The notes beneath the pieces are model-generated. The model was not told where the DNA came from and made no database searches. It saw only the letters and a list, made by a program, of their open reading frames with translations. A stretch of DNA of 64,000 nucleotides from Guadua angustifolia (lineage: Eukaryota > Streptophyta > Magnoliopsida > Poales > Poaceae), in contig JAYEVE010000921.1 of assembly GCA_036346375.1 (NCBI GenBank), forward strand, positions 1 to 64,000, in the 5' to 3' direction. Each line of letters starts with the position of its first letter. Positions within the stretch are counted from its first letter, which is position 1. The position numbers and the translations under genes were made by a program. Below are positions 55,741 to 64,000 of this stretch, piece after piece.

Positions 55741-58022
55741 TGGGTCGCGGTGGAGATCCGGATGAGAGCAATGGGCGGTCGCAAAGGAGCGGGGAGGACT
55801 GGGCGGGCCGCCAACATCAGGCTTGGGGAGGACGGTGCTGGCGACATTGGCGCCAAGTCGTAGAGGTGAGCTGCATGCCAGAGTGTCGCGTGTTAGATTG
55901 GTCTGGTGGAAGGGGAGTACTTAGGAGAAATAGAGAAGGATTGCGACTACATACACGCGATGACATTGGTGGGTAGTTTTCACGAAGTTAGTGGCAAGGT
56001 CTATTTCTAACCCGCAAAAGCAAAAAAAAAAAAAAACCTCTTTCCTACATTTTGGCTCCTGATTAAAAAACCACCATTTATTTGAACTTTGGCTTTTTTA
56101 TTTTTAAGCTGGAGTTTAAGAATAAGGTCATGTTTAGGATGGCTTTAGCTTCGACATCTCTCCTTTGGAAGCCGGAAGCTGTTCCAAACGGCTGGGCTCT
56201 CCTCAGCCAGAAGCCAGCAATCCATTTATATTAAGAGAAACTGAAAGCCGAAATCTGGTTTAGGATAGGTTAGGATTTTGACTTTGCTGCTAGAGTTGAA
56301 AAAATTACCCCTTTTACTAAATATAAAATCCCAAACATCACCTCTCTCGGACTCGTTCTTGACCCACACCCTACACACTTAAAAGCTAGCTATACTAAAA
56401 GCTAGATTGCAAAACACTAAACCTTTTCAACCCAACTGTTTAGCTGTGCATCCCTTCAACCATGTAGTCCACCCGAAAGTTACTTTTAAGAAAAACTACA
56501 TATCTATACCAAACAAGGCCTAAACAAAGAGGGCGTAAGCCTAGCTTGTAGATTGGGAATGGTAATGCATGCGTATCTTAACTCTCAAGCGTTAAACCTC
56601 AGTACCATGATTACTGCTCCACGAGCTAGCGATCAAGCCATGCACCGACGACGCTTTCATTCATTTCACACATGCATGATGAAAGCTATGGATGGACAAA
56701 TAAGTTGTTTGGAGAACTTTTTTCTTCTTCTTGTTTTAAGCTGTTTGCAGGAATTGAAACGTAGCTATATTAATTAAACTGTTTGCAGGGATCGACATGA
56801 AAATGATCGTCTGTTTTGGTGGGATGCATTTATAACAAATAGATGGCCGTACGTGTATATCAAGCTGTTCGCTGGGAAATGAAAAGTAGCAGCCGTTTCA
56901 AAAGTTTAAACTGTCCACGAAAGGTACTACCGTACTACCGAAGTTACCTCGTACTTCAACATGCATAGATTACTGTACAAATTTACACTAACAATTTGGA
57001 TCGATCTTGGGTGCAGTATTTACCCATGCATATCAGCCATTGGATGCAAAGTCCAATCACTTCATATGTAGATCAGATCGATCAAGCTTGGGCAAGTGAT
57101 GTGTGACGCATCGATTATATGTACCGCAGTGATTGAATCGATATGAGATTGACACATTCCGAAACGAAGGGCACGCGACAACGACGCAAGTGGTCATTGA
57201 TCATTCCAAGCTGTATAGGTATGTAGCTTGCAGATGATCAAGTGCACATCATCTATCTGTACATGCATAGATATGTAGGGCACGTACGGCGCAGAGGTTG
57301 TCGTACATGTACAAGCAGGGAATCTCGTTAACGTTATGGAAGGATCAAGCTAGCACTGCTGGTGGTTATTAAGAACAGGATGGCTCATGGATGGATGCAT
57401 GGACCACGTTGTTGTTTTGATCGATGTGCCATTGCCAAATTAATTATTTAATCGTACGTGACCTAATTTATGCAGTCTGAAAGGGAATATGCATGCATGC
57501 ATGATGGGCACCCATCTCTTCGATTTGGTTAAGTTACGTACTTCGTGTTTTTTGATGGTGGAGTACATGCATGCAATATTACTAGTTAATTGGCATTCGA
57601 GTACAACATTCAAGTCAAGCTTAATCTTAAACCAAAGCTCACAAGTTCGGATGCCGGTGCTACCGGCGGCGGGGAAACCCTGGCTGACGGGCTGAGCCCC
57701 GGCAGACCAGTGCCCCAGCCTGTCGTCGAAGTAGATGAAGCCGCGGCGAGCTTTCTGAAGTTCGCAGTCTTCTTGAAACATTGGCTTATTTGTTCAATGT
57801 ACGTTTTTTTTCTTCAAATCTAGCCTTTCTATATATGTATTTGTAAATTTGACTCTTTCTTCGTAACAAAAGGTATGGCACATGTTACATATCACCTGTC
57901 ATACCTAGAGAGCTCGGAAGGTGGCCAGTGCCACAACAAGGCAAAGAGACCACAAGAGCGGGTAATGGAGGGTGCTATCGAGTCATGAGACTGTGGCGCG
58001 TGGCAAGTGGGGTTCGAAAGCA
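55741..58022. other. Spacer, no confident gene
   Basis: 55741-55980 stays GC-rich. Then A/T-rich DNA with many GCATGC/CATGCATG words (for example 57490-57500 and 57565-57575). 57640-57775 is a short GC-rich island, open on both strands. It could be an exon fragment, but I recognise nothing. Confidence 0.3.
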
Positions 58023-58028
58023 CCGTAG

Positions 58029-59000
58029 TCGGGCGGACCAACGGTGGGGCAGCTTGGGCTGCTGCCCCACTTACAATTTACAAGGTCAAGGTATGTTGTA
58101 TATACTGTATAGGAAAAATATCCAGTGCAAATAAATGTTTGGTGCAACCTTAGTGCAATCCAACTAACAAAAGTTTCAAAAAATTCTGAAAAATATCATG
58201 GATGTACATCTCAGCTTATCCCATCTACATATAAAATTTCATGATCAAATTCGTCCTGTGCTAGAAGTTACAAAAAAAACAAAGTTGATCATGAGCGAGG
58301 CTATTCTCGTTCATGATCAAGTTTATTTTTTTTATTACTCTTAGCACAGGACGAATTTGATCATGAAATTTTATATGTAGATGGGGTAAGCTGAGATGTA
58401 CATCCATGATTTTTTTCAGAATTTTTTGAAACTTTTGTTAGTTGGGTTGCACCAAGGTTGCAATCAAACTTTATTTGCATGTATTATGTTCCCTCATCGA
58501 TATGCATAGACCCAACATATTTGGAAGTTGGAACGTTGCACTAAGCAAGAAACGTTGGGCACTTCGACTTCTTGTCTGCCGGCTGCCGCAGCCAGTACTC
58601 CTTTGGCCACAGCCCACAGCACAGTTCCGATCTCTTGCGCTTCCCGCCTTCCCGGTGGAGTGGACGGTGGTGCCATCGCCTGACGGGACGGCGAGACGAG
58701 CCCATCTGCGAGGTCAGCCATGCTGCGACATCTTTGTATTCGACTAGTTGAGCAGCTTGTAAGTCGGTAAGTCCTATCGTCCTTAACTCCTGATGAAAGT
58801 ATTTGTTGGATGTAGATTAGCATTTGAAGTTAGAAGTTCTGTGCTTTTTGCTTAGAACTGAATCTAACTTAGAACTGAATTGTTTCTTTATGTATGTTTC
58901 TTTAATAGTACTATTGTTGTTACGTACATTGCATTCTTTTTGGTGTTTTAATACTACTTTAAACCTGCCCCACCTATAATTTCTTCCTGGGTCCGCCCGA
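58029..59000. mobile_element. TIR transposon (hAT-like) with a MITE inside, 972 bp
   Basis: The left end TCGGGCGGACC and right end GGTCCGCCCGA are perfect 11-bp inverted repeats. CCGTAG lies on both sides (58023-58028 and 59001-59006). The subterminal word GTGGGGCAG is also inverted (58042 region and 58965 region). No transposase is seen. The foldback MITE at 58125-58479 sits inside. The 6-bp repeat may be what remains of an 8-bp one, so the superfamily is not fixed. Confidence 0.7.
58125..58479. mobile_element. Foldback MITE, family A (copy 2), 355 bp
   Basis: Both ends are TGCAAATAAA and its inverse. Nearly the whole element pairs with itself: CCAACTAACAAAAGTTTC, ATCATGGATGTACATCTCAG, CCCATCTACATATAAAATTT and ATGATCAAATTCGTCCTGTG with complements. 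Related to 15536-15797. No clear duplication was seen. Confidence 0.85.
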
Positions 59001-59006
59001 CCGTAG

Positions 59007-59235
59007 TGGGCCAGTACCTTGCCGCCACACTCGGACAAAGACGAAATGAATCTGTTCACAGATGGGCCATGCGTGGGGGTTGAAAGCAGTAGTGGGCGAC
59101 ACTGCTTCGCAAGTGGAGGAGATGGCACTTTCAAGGCCCGAGGCGGCCACCGGTTATGGAGGTGTTTGTCGAGGAGGAGGCGGCAACAAGGGCGGTGAGA
59201 GAGAGGCGTGTAGGGGCAATAGCCGTAGGCAAGAC
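59007..59235. other. Spacer, no gene
   Basis: Moderately GC-rich, nothing recognised. Confidence 0.4.
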
Positions 59236-60870
59236 TGTTGGAAAACTTGATGTTTCCTATGTAGGAAAGGGTGTCTGGGCTGAGTTCTTTGGTGGCCCGG
59301 CTGGTCAGCCCATTAGGGCTCCCAATACGTGAAGGAGCAAAGAACCAGCACATGGTCACTTTTCTTGGTTGCAAAAGGGCGGTGTCCTTTGTTGCTCATT
59401 CCCCTTTTTGCTCAATGAGGCGCTTGATTTTCGGATCAAGGAGCTTCCGATGCATGCGGGCGTCCTGGTCCTGTGCTAGACGGGATGAGGTCGTGGGCGA
59501 GTAGAGCGGTGGCCGTTGGGTCACAGGACGCACGGAGGCTGAGATCTGGAAGGTTCTTCCTTCTATTTACGAGTAGCCCCGGCTCATCTTGAGACACAAG
59601 AAAGAAACTCTTGATCCTCATTCTCAGTTTGCCATCTTTGGCTTGATTCTAGACTGCTAGTAGTGCATTAGACTCTTAGTCTGGTGTGGGATATTGAATA
59701 GCTGTACGCTGGTGTCTTGATCTGGTGCTTGTCTGGGCATTGATCTGTGAAGCAAATGCTTCGCTTGTGCCTCAAGGTTGTCAGTGCTAGCTGTTCTAAT
59801 TCGGTCTTCTTGATCAAGCCTTTGGGTGGATTTTGCAAGGAATTGATCTTGCGACTCTTGGTAAGGCTCGGCCGTGGTTGGAGTGCCTCAACTGCGATTT
59901 GGGCATTGTATCTCCTAAACCGGCCTTCTTCCGTGGCACTTGCGGTGGCTCTAGGTTTTTGGGACAAAGAATCTGCATTGCGCCTTGCCCTTGACTTGAG
60001 AATAGCTTTGAGTGCTATTCATTGAAGGAGTATTTTCAGTTGATTACTTTTCTTCTTTGTGGAAATGAGATTGGTGTGCTCTGTGATGATTTTGGGTAGT
60101 TGAATGAGAATGATAATTAATCCTGTGAGTTAGGCCTTGAATCACTAGACTTGCATGCTAAGATTTGCATTATTGCTTCGAACATCTTTCGATATCTTGC
60201 GATTACTTGTCGGTTAGTAGATATTTCATTACATTTTATGTTCAAAGGAGATCTGGTTTATCTCGCTAGTTGGGGTTCGGACTGATTCGGTTAGTACTCG
60301 ATTTGTTGCTCATCTGAAATTGCTTATTCAAGACATTAATCGATGCTTAGTTCAGTCAATACATTGATCCTATAACGATCTGAATAGTGTCTATTGATTC
60401 GTTAGTATTCGGTGTATTGGTCTGTTGGTTTAGTGAGTTTACAATTTCAAGATCGATCCGAGCTTTAATATCTGGAATGAATGCTAGCAGTTTGTAGGCT
60501 GATTTGAATTTAATCTGAGCATAGAACGGTGATCGATGAGCAAATTATCATTATGCATGTTTAGGAAGTTAAGGGTTTAAGGCCTAACTTGCTAATTAGT
60601 TGTCTAGCCGATTTGTGATTGGATTGAAGATCTAATCTTCAATTTTCACCCAAAAATCTGAGAGCACCAATTATTAACCAAATTAGTTTTGTAGACATAA
60701 TTCGTAGAGCAATTGACATTAGTATCATGTTGTTATTCATCTCTATGATCATGTCAGTTATGCTTCCATTGAATTATGTAATGTGCTTTATACTATTAAT
60801 TGGAATAATTAAAAGAATATTGCTCTTATACTCGCTTATATTCCATCAATCCAGAAAACCTAGAGAATCA
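59236..60870 (+). other. Probable 5' LTR and leader of the Copia element
   Basis: The region upstream of gag should hold the 5' LTR. TGTTGGAAAACTTGATG at 59236 is a plausible LTR start by resemblance to many plant Copia LTRs. I could not place the LTR end or a clean primer-binding site (TCTGAGAGCACC near 60657 is at best a weak candidate). The 3' LTR lies outside the window, so the call cannot be tested here. Confidence 0.35.
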
Positions 60871-61316
60871 ATGGCTTCTGTGTCCTCAGACGCAATTAAG
60901 CCTGAAATATTTGATGGGGCCGCTTTATTTGGCGAAAGAAGCTAAGCTCTAGGCGATTGAGCTTGGACTTTTCTAGGCCATCAGCGAAGAGATGCCTCCC
61001 CTTCCAGGGGAAGATGTGACCGACAAGGCCGAAATTGATTGCATGACTGCGAAAAGGGCCAGTTGGGAGAAGGCTAACACTTCAGCGTTAGCGCGCATCT
61101 TGGCCATCCTATCAAATAGGCTTTTTGACGTCTATGTGAACTTCACGGAGGCACGCAAGATTTGGGTAGAACTTAATGAGAAATATGCCGAGAGCGATAA
61201 TGGGAACGAGTCTTTTATCACAGCTAAATATCTGAATTACCAAATGGTTGAAGGCAGATCTATCATGGAGCAAATCCATGAACTGCAGCTCCTCGTACGT
61301 GACCTAGGTTAGTGCG
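60871..61316 (+). pseudogene. Copia gag (frameshifted)
   Basis: It starts MASVSSDAIKPEIFDGAALF, the usual entry of Copia gag (…F.G.ny..W). After a stop and a frame change near 60943 it continues as AKRASWEKANTSALARILAIL and SNRLFDVYVNFTEARKIWVEL, then YLNYQMVEGRSIMEQIHELQ (about 61230-61290), typical of UBN2-type gag. A stop follows at 61312. The downstream part is in other frames. Confidence 0.75.
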
Positions 61317-62072
61317 AGTGTGTTCTACTGAGGGATTTTCAGTGAATGTGATCTAGCTAAGTTGCCTTCTTCCTGGCGTGACTTTGTCCTTTGCCCGTCG
61401 ACATCTCAAGAAGCGGCAGCAAGTTGGAACTCTGGTTGCCGCCATTAATGTCGAGGAGAAGTCAAAAATAGCTATGGAGAGATGAAGGCTCCTTCGAGCT
61501 AATCTTGTTGAGCACAAGACCCAAAGCAAGAATATGAAGAAATTCAAGAAGCCATCTCCTATGAACAATATCAAGACTAAAGACATGAAAAGAAGAAGAG
61601 CGGAGATTGTTTGCTTGCTTATGCGCGTGCTCGCCATAAAGCCAATCGGTGCATAACCAAGAGGAAAGGCCAACGCTTGAACAACAAAAAGGCGCTAAGG
61701 CTCAAGTGCATGTGGTCGCATTGCGTAAACCGGAGATCGGTGCAGTGCACTTCCACCGATGGTATGTACCTTTGGCCTTTATGGCGATTCATCTATCGAT
61801 TGGTGGATCGTCTGGTGCTACAAGACACATATGCACCGATCGGACTTGTTTCTCCTCTTTTCAGGGTGCAGCAAGTGGAACTGTTCTAATGGGGAGCGGT
61901 CTGCAAGGGTTGCGAAGTATGGGATAGGACAAGTAAGTCTGGAGTTAACTTTAGGCAAGACGCTTGTTCTTAAGGACGTACTGTATATACCTGCGATGAC
62001 TCGCAATTTGTTGAGCGGGTCAATCTTTGTCCGCGTCAAGGAATAAAATTAGTCTTTGAGTCCAATAAGGTC
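61317..62072 (+). pseudogene. Copia gag C-terminus and protease region, decayed
   Basis: Frame-broken. KKFKKPSPMN-like basic residues (about 61535-61565), then a Lys/Arg-rich stretch where the zinc knuckle would be. GTVLMGSGLQ and LTLGKTLVLKDVLYIPAMTRNLLS (about 61945-62020) mark the end of the Copia protease region. The protease active-site triad is blurred (a DSSIDW reading near 61788). Confidence 0.6.
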
Positions 62073-62972
62073 GTGTTGACCAAATTTGGTTTGTTCTTAA
62101 GAAAAGGCTATGATTGCGGAGGCATGTTCCGCATCTCCACTCTTGATAATAATATAAATGTACAGTCTTCATATTGTGATATTAATAATGACTTATGGCA
62201 TTCTCATCTTTGTCATGTTAATCATGAAGCTATTGAGCGCTTGAGCAAGATGGAGATTATTCCTAAATATAAGTATGAGAAAAATCACAAGTGTGAGGTG
62301 TGTGTTCAAGCTAAACAGCCTCGGAAACCGTTTCATACGGTTGAGGGCAGAACCACCTCACCACTTGAATTAATCCATTCTGATATTTGTGAAATGAATG
62401 GTATAATAACTAAAGGTGGCAAAAGATATTTCTTTACTCTCATAGATGATGCAACCAGATTTTGTTACATCTATTTACTCAAAACTAAAGATGAAGCACT
62501 AGAATACTTTAAAATCTATAAGGCTGAAGTTGAAAATCAACTAGAAAAGACAATAAAGAGGTTAAGGTCAGACCGGGGAGGAGAATATATTCCTAAGGAA
62601 TTCTCTCAATACTGTGAAGAAAGTGGTATAATACATGAGTTTACACCACCATACTCACCTCAATCCAATGGAGTGGCTGAAAGAAAGAACCGAACTATTT
62701 GTGACTTAGTGAATGCTTTGTTACAAAGTTCAGGTATGGCTAACTCATGGTGGGGTGAGGCTGCTCTCACAGTTAATTATGTCCTAAATAGGGTTGCACC
62801 TCGCAATCGTGAGGTTACACCTTATGAAGGATGGAAAGGGAGAAAACCTAACTTGTCATTTCTTCGGACCTGGGGCTGTTTGGCCAAGGTACATGTACCT
62901 CTACCGAAGAAAAGAAAGCTCAGTCCAAAGGCGTGGATTGTGTCTTTATTGGGTATGCTCATCGAGCACTGA
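62073..62972 (+). CDS. Copia integrase, nearly intact frame
   Basis: One 299-codon frame. The GAG-pre-integrase zinc-binding part has WHSHLCHVNHEAIERL and CEVCVQAKQ (H-H-C-C pattern, about 62200-62310). The DDE core has Asp in IHSDICEMNG, Asp in LRSDRGGEYIPKEF and Glu in NGVAERKNRT (about 62373-62700). WGCLAKVHVPLPKKRKL (about 62870-62920) opens the C-terminal part before the frame is lost at 62972. It integrates the element's cDNA. This is the best preserved frame in the element. Confidence 0.88.
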   Translation: MLTKFGLFLRKGYDCGGMFRISTLDNNINVQSSYCDINNDLWHSHLCHVNHEAIERLSKMEIIPKYKYEKNHKCEVCVQAKQPRKPFHTVEGRTTSPLELIHSDICEMNGIITKGGKRYFFTLIDDATRFCYIYLLKTKDEALEYFKIYKAEVENQLEKTIKRLRSDRGGEYIPKEFSQYCEESGIIHEFTPPYSPQSNGVAERKNRTICDLVNALLQSSGMANSWWGEAALTVNYVLNRVAPRNREVTPYEGWKGRKPNLSFLRTWGCLAKVHVPLPKKRKLSPKAWIVSLLGMLIEH

Positions 62973-63071
62973 CTTATAGATTTCTAGTGGTCAAGTCCGA
63001 GGTTTCGAGACATTGCAAGAATATCTTGTAATGGAGTCCCACCAGCGACATTCTTTGATAATATCTTTCCT

Positions 63072-64000
63072 ATGAGGGCAAAAGAAGATAGCACGCCTAA
63101 TGGTTCTCATGAACACTCTATTCCTTCTAGCGTGGATGACACGGCTCCAGAATTGGAGTTGAGAAGGGGTAAAAGGCAAAGGACTGAAAAGTCCTTCGAC
63201 GATGACTATGTCACCTATGTCGTGGATGATGAACCACGAAGTCTTACAGAGCATATGCATCACCGGATCAAGAGTATCGAAGGAGGCGGTCAAAGTGAGA
63301 TAGATTCTATCATCTCTAATGGGACTTGGGAGATAGCAGATCTTCCAACTGGTTGCAAGCCAGTGGACTACAAATGGATCTTTAAAAGAAAGCGTAGACC
63401 CGATGGTACTATTAAAAAGTACAAGGCCCGATTGGTGGCTAAGGGCTTTACGCAAAAGGAGGGCGAAGACTATTTTGACACTTACTCTCCTGTGGCGGAT
63501 TACCCACAATCCGAGTGCTTTTGGCACTGGCAGCTTCATATAAACTCCATGTACATCAAATGGATGTAAAGACCGCTTTCTTAAATGGAGAGTTGGACGA
63601 GGAGATTTATATGCAACAACCAGATGGATTTGTGGTAAAAGGATAAGAAAACAGAGTGTGTCGATTGATTAAATCCTTATATGGTCTAAAACAAGCTCCC
63701 AAGCAATGGCATGAAAAATTCGATAATACATTGACTTCTGTTGGCTTTTGCGTAAACGAAGCCGACAAGTGTGTGTACTATCGATTCAAAGGGGGTGAAG
63801 GTGTCATTCTATGTTTATACGTAGATGACATACTATTGTTTGGAACCAATATGGATGTAATTAATCAAACAAAATCGTTCCTCTCCCAGAACTTTGATAT
63901 GAAAGATCTGGGTGAAGCTGATGTGATTTTAAACATTAAGCTTATAAAGGGTGAGAATGGGATTACATTGTCTCAATCCCATTATGTGGACAAAGTGCTT
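63072..64000 (+). pseudogene. Copia reverse transcriptase, running off the window
   Basis: The first frame (63072-63569) has the acidic linker and the RT entry block (GTWEIADLPTGCKPVDYKWIFK; ARLVAKGFTQKEGEDYFDTY). After a frameshift near 63500-63545 it continues as MDVKTAFLNGELDEEIYMQQ, LIKSLYGLKQAPKQWHEKF and LCLYVDDILLFGTN, with the YVDD active site at 63818-63829. One stop interrupts (GGX at about 63643). The sequence reads to the window end without reaching RNase H. Confidence 0.88.

Larger units (their letters stand above)
60871..64000 (+). mobile_element. Copia LTR retrotransposon, 5' two thirds
   Basis: Plus-strand gag, protease, integrase and RT in Copia order. It is distinct from the SIRE element: protein identity by eye is low outside the catalytic motifs, gag is shorter, and the spacing is tighter. 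The RNase H, 3' LTR and any further ORF lie beyond the window. Confidence 0.88.

Noticed and set aside
55402..55771. Minus-strand open frames of 68 and 117 codons
   Set aside because: They overlap a 47-bp tandem duplication and a repeated phrase in GC-rich DNA, with no known motif.
57440..57781. 113-codon minus-strand open frame
   Set aside because: Only a short GC-rich part looks coding. The rest is A/T-rich with CATG simple sequence. No family is recognised.
58817..59374. 185-codon minus-strand open frame
   Set aside because: It starts outside and ends inside the TIR element, so it crosses a transposon boundary and cannot be one gene.
59668..59967. 99-codon minus-strand open frame with basic residues
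   Set aside because: It lies in the likely LTR/leader of the plus-strand Copia element and shows no domain.

Overview
The window is nuclear DNA from a grass (Poaceae), and about 85-90% of it is transposable elements. The grass assignment rests on Stowaway- and Tourist-type MITEs, SIRE-type Copia and Tat-type Gypsy retrotransposons, a CACTA transposon with a TNP2 gene, GC-rich first exons, and an ALDH3H1-like gene with the usual plant exon pattern. I cannot name the species. Only one host gene is nearly complete (the ALDH3 gene at 10541-14976, minus strand). One host gene fragment is also visible (the N-terminal quarter of an ABCC/MRP transporter at 50400-51333).

Layout, left to right. 1-4673: the 3' half of a plus-strand Gypsy element of Tat type with an antisense ORF, abutted by a related LTR lying in the opposite direction at the window edge. 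4868-8420: a decayed Mutator-like transposase gene and its 5' flank. 8560-9363: palindromic repeats, then a 252-bp Stowaway MITE. 10541-15092: the ALDH3 gene and its promoter. 15536-18605: a foldback MITE, a non-autonomous hAT (TAG..., 8-bp target duplication), and a large inverted-repeat element. 19725-42230: one large CACTA element on the minus strand, with a TNP2 transposase at its right end and a second gene (DUF8039-like and Ulp1-like parts) at its left. Its second gene is split by a complete 11.3-kb SIRE/Copia element (20372-31670, target duplication GTGCA). Its TNP2 gene is split by the 3' end of another Copia element that carries a 3.2-kb LTR (37172-40775). 43944-50142: three Helitron-like copies full of A/T-rich tandem repeats, with MITEs between them. 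50400-51333: the ABCC fragment. 52000-59000: duplications, a GGATAC-rich hAT, a MITE nested in a foldback element, and a terminal-inverted-repeat element holding another MITE. 60871-64000: the first two thirds of a plus-strand Copia element running off the window.

Most coding regions carry single-base indels. Three facts together suggest that some of these are sequence or assembly errors rather than decay. The two SIRE LTRs differ mainly by one-base indels. The ALDH3 gene has perfect splice sites and phase, yet three 1-nt gaps, all at homopolymers. The SIRE primer-binding site lacks one base. No bacterial-type features, CRISPR arrays, rRNA or tRNA genes were seen. I found no new multi-gene biological system. 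The most unusual structures are the repeated short motifs inside the retroelements (TCCGGA tracts and an 11-copy 12-mer) and the internal copy of CACTA subterminal repeats in front of its second gene.
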